This document shows, one piece after another, positions 10,300 through 12,170 of a stretch of 12,170 nucleotides of DNA (position 1 is its first letter; every line of letters starts with the position of its first letter). A model generated the notes under the pieces. That model saw only the letters and a program-made list of their open reading frames with translations. It had not been told where the DNA came from and made no database searches. The translations under genes were made by a program, and so were the position numbers. Where the stretch lies: NCBI GenBank assembly GCA_018383835.1, contig JAHAWR010000002.1, forward strand, positions 1 through 12,170, read 5' to 3'. The DNA is from Candidatus Jordarchaeia archaeon. Lineage in GTDB: Archaea; Asgardarchaeota; Jordiarchaeia; Jordiarchaeales; Freyrarchaeaceae.

Positions 10300-11172
10300 T
10301 CATATCAGGAAAGCTAAAAGGATTTTTGTCTCGTCGCTGAAGGCTCCCGAAAGGAAGATGAACTGGCAGAGTATTCTGCTGGGCTCCGATGGCTGCGGCA
10401 CCCTGCCAGTTAAGCCGTGGAGAGCCACGCTTATCGGGTCAAAGTAAATTGCCGCCAGCACGAGTATGTAGGATGCCGTCATTATGCCTGTCAGTAACAT
10501 GAGGAGAATGAAGGGCCTCCTCACAACACCTTTCCTGAAACGTGCCACTAGTGCCAGCACCATTACGGATGAGAGTATGAGGGCATGTATCGCGTATTGT
10601 CCCTCAACTGTAGCCATGGTCATTATCAGGGTTAGCATAACTGACGAGGCGGCTATAGCTGCGTAGTCTGCAACTTCCAGTTTTTCCTCTTCTTTGTACC
10701 ATGCCTCCAATAGTATTCCCCCAACCATGAGCCCGAAGAATCCCGTGTAGACGAGCTGATGCCCCAGTATCTCGTCAAAATAATATGTCGGAGAATATAT
10801 GGCGGAAAGATAAACCAGCGCCTCCAAGCTTGTAGCCACCTTTGGGGCTAAGAGAAGCATGAGCTTGTCCTCGGCCATCTTGACCTCAACGTGGTTTGCG
10901 GCAAAATGCAAGCCATATCCGACGAAGAAAAGCATAAGAGAGAAAAGAAGTAAGATGTCCAAGACGGCTCTTTTCCATCCTTCTCTAGAAGCGTCCTTTG
11001 AGAGGACTCTATAGAAGCCGTAGAACAAGAGAGCCATGTAGGGTGCTTGGACGACCAGTTTGAACCACTCGCCAAAACCGCCGAAGTTAGCCGCGAGAGA
11101 AACGAACAGAAACAAACCTATAAGCGCTAGGGAACACTCAGCCACCCTATTCAATTTGGGCCACCCCCCCAT
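10300..11172 (-). CDS. seven-helix membrane protein of unknown function
   Basis: A 290-residue protein with about seven hydrophobic helices (roughly 11-29, 38-57, 68-90, 136-156, 167-187, 192-210, 219-242) and a basic loop RFRKGVVRRP at 211-220. I do not recognise the family. Polar residues that are unusual in or beside helices stand out: GYGLHFAANH (His89, Asn93, His94) at the end of helix 3, FDEILGHQ (Asp133, Glu134, His138) at the start of helix 4, and EGQYAIH (Glu190, His196) at the start of helix 6. Such a spread of His and acidic groups is what integral membrane metal-dependent hydrolases show, but that is only a suggestion. The ATG at 11172 has no ribosome site; a weak AT-rich element near 11195 could give a leaderless mRNA, or a GTG at residue 10 could be the start. 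Probably first gene of the operon with the nucleoside phosphorylase. Confidence 0.8.
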   Translation of the reverse strand: MGGWPKLNRVAECSLALIGLFLFVSLAANFGGFGEWFKLVVQAPYMALLFYGFYRVLSKDASREGWKRAVLDILLLFSLMLFFVGYGLHFAANHVEVKMAEDKLMLLLAPKVATSLEALVYLSAIYSPTYYFDEILGHQLVYTGFFGLMVGGILLEAWYKEEEKLEVADYAAIAASSVMLTLIMTMATVEGQYAIHALILSSVMVLALVARFRKGVVRRPFILLMLLTGIMTASYILVLAAIYFDPISVALHGLTGRVPQPSEPSRILCQFIFLSGAFSDETKILLAFLI

Positions 11173-11221
11173 AAATGAGGGTTAACGTCCAAATTAGAGT
11201 TTCGCCTACCGGACGGTAAAG

Positions 11222-11228
11222 TAAATAT
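11222..11228 (+). promoter_or_regulatory. box A for the coiled-coil gene
   Basis: TAAATAT lies 37-43 bases upstream of the ATG at 11265, in the 92-bp gap between two divergent genes. It is followed by the ribosome site GGAGGGTG at 11251-11258. Confidence 0.45.
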
Positions 11229-11264
11229 CCTCGCAGAGCCATCATTTTAAGGAGGGTGAGGAGC

Positions 11265-11858
11265 ATGGAAGTAGACGTCCTCAAAGAAACAGTCAAGGAG
11301 CTAGACCAGTCAGCGAAGCTGATAAGAGACCTCGTATCAGACCTAATAAAGCTAAGGCGAAGCCTTCTGAAAGCATATTCTGGCCTCAGCAAGCTCGTAG
11401 AAGAACCTGAACTCTTGAAACCAGCGGCGCCTCCTACCCCGCAGCCTTCCATGCAGCCCTTAACTCCGCCGCCTCCAATACAGCAAGCCGAGGTAACGCC
11501 ACCTACTCCCCCTGCAACCGTGGCTCCCCCCACACCACCTCCCACTGTGGCATCCTTGGCGCCTCCCGTAGCTCCCCCCGAACCTGTCCATAAAGTAGCC
11601 GTTGAGGGGGAAATTGCTGCTTTCGTAACGGCGTTGTCAGAGTCCATAAAGTCTGATCCACGTACCTCCAACGTAATCAAAAAGCTGGGCGAGCTTAGGG
11701 AGAAAGTTGAGAAAAAATATGTTTATCATCCTGTCATATCAGAGATCAAGCTAGTTGCTTCGAAACTTCAGAGCATGCCTGGAGACAGCATACTAAGTGG
11801 AGATAACTTGAGTGATGTTTTGGAGAAGCTTTCGGAATGGGCTTCCCGGCTTTCATAG
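11265..11858 (+). CDS. coiled-coil / proline-rich linker / helical protein, unknown function
   Basis: A 197-residue protein of three parts. Residues 1-50 are a charged, heptad-like helix (LKETVKELDQSAKLIRDLV). Residues about 53-108 are a Pro/Thr/Ala-rich linker with repeated TPPTPP and APPTPP units. Residues about 110-197 are again helical and charged (KLGELREKVEKKY, LSDVLEKLSEWASRL). There is no signal peptide or membrane helix. The layout suggests two protein-interaction helices joined by an extended spacer, i.e. a scaffold or tether; no enzyme motif is present and no family is recognised. The ATG at 11265 has GGAGGGTG six bases upstream; a GTG at 11256 lies inside that site and is not preferred. 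Its stop overlaps the stop of the convergent TldE/PmbA-like gene by six bases. Confidence 0.78.
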   Translation: MEVDVLKETVKELDQSAKLIRDLVSDLIKLRRSLLKAYSGLSKLVEEPELLKPAAPPTPQPSMQPLTPPPPIQQAEVTPPTPPATVAPPTPPPTVASLAPPVAPPEPVHKVAVEGEIAAFVTALSESIKSDPRTSNVIKKLGELREKVEKKYVYHPVISEIKLVASKLQSMPGDSILSGDNLSDVLEKLSEWASRLS

Positions 11859-12170
11859 AAGTTTAGTGACAATTTTGACCTCAGAGAACCTGACCGACGG
11901 AGAGACTAAGTATGAGTATCTTCTAACGTCATCTGCAACCTCGTCCACTCTTCTGATCATCTCATAGAAGTTATCCGCTATCATGACTCCCTTCGCCGCC
12001 CCGAGAACATCCCCATTTTTGACAACCAAGCATGGGTTTGCGACAACGCTTATCTCCCCCGAGACAGGATTACTTGAATGAGCTCCCTGCACATCCCAAA
12101 CTATTAACCCGCTACCCATCTCCTCGATAAGCCTCTCACGGCTGATAGAACCCCTTCCTATTACAACGCT
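11853..12170 (-). CDS. TldE/PmbA-family protein, C-terminal part (truncated by window)
   Basis: The last 105 residues of a protein whose frame is open to the window end, so it continues beyond 12170; the ATG at 12119 is internal. GLIVWDVQGAHSSNPVSGE, followed by NPCLVVKNGDVLGAAKGVMI and ADNFYEMIRRV, matches the C-terminal domain of TldD/TldE (PmbA) proteins, where a GxHxxNPVSGDFS-like segment leads into the strand bearing 'NG' and the 'GN.FE.L' helix. TldD/TldE form a heterodimeric metalloprotease acting on unfolded peptides; the metal ligands are in TldD, and the missing N-terminal part prevents saying which of the two this is, though the sequence lacks TldD-type ligands in view and fits TldE better. 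TGA stop at 11853-11855. Confidence 0.8.
   Translation of the reverse strand, partial: SVVIGRGSISRERLIEEMGSGLIVWDVQGAHSSNPVSGEISVVANPCLVVKNGDVLGAAKGVMIADNFYEMIRRVDEVADDVRRYSYLVSPSVRFSEVKIVTKLL

Noticed and set aside
11147..11680. Minus-strand 177-residue Gly/Val-rich frame
   Set aside because: It is the antisense shadow of the Pro-rich linker gene (CCN codons read as GGN), with no ribosome site and overlap of the divergent gene's start.

Overview
The window looks like chromosomal DNA from a thermophilic archaeon, most likely of the Thermoproteota (Thermofilum/Thermoproteales-like, with a korarchaeal or related lineage possible). The evidence is a set of tRNA genes with insertions at non-canonical sites (D-loop, T-arm) as well as a canonical anticodon-loop intron, archaeal box A/TATA promoters 25-30 nt upstream of genes (at least one apparently leaderless mRNA), strong GGAGG ribosome binding sites with many GTG and TTG starts, and archaeal genes: a geranylgeranyl reductase, a ubiquitin-like MoaD/ThiS protein, a Trm112-like protein and an IS607-type element. 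The species cannot be named from the sequence alone.

Layout. 1-900: the 3' part of a GalT-like nucleotidyltransferase, cut by the window edge. 901-1506: no intact gene; it holds what read as decayed remnants of a TnpB-type gene and a PIN-domain (VapC-like) toxin. 1507-3048: three tRNA genes, Arg(CCT) on minus, Gly(GCC) on plus and Trp(CCA) on plus, with an alpha/beta hydrolase on minus between the last two. The Gly and Trp genes contain clear non-canonical insertions; the Trp gene has three insertions, and its anticodon-loop intron contains a box C/D guide RNA whose two guides fit positions 34 and 39 of the same tRNA. 3090-3300: an extremely G+T-rich tract. 3300-4915: an IS607-family element whose serine recombinase tnpA has collapsed to N- and C-terminal scraps while tnpB is full length. 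4916-5301: no recognised gene.

5302-7066: a Trm112-like zinc protein (plus) converging on a histone-deacetylase-family amidohydrolase (minus). 7427-11172: a minus-strand series, in transcription order a seven-helix membrane protein of unknown function, a nucleoside phosphorylase, a geranylgeranyl reductase (archaeal lipid saturation), a MoaD/ThiS ubiquitin-like protein with a Gly-Gly tail, and a UspA-type stress protein with its own promoter. 11265-11858: a coiled-coil/proline-rich/coiled-coil protein (plus), overlapping tail to tail by 6 bp with the 3' part of a TldE/PmbA-family gene (minus) that runs off the window.

The housekeeping genes look ordinary. The unusual material is in 900-4900: tRNA gene splicing and its built-in guide RNA, the relic transposon with a preserved nuclease, and the strongly strand-biased G/T tract between them.
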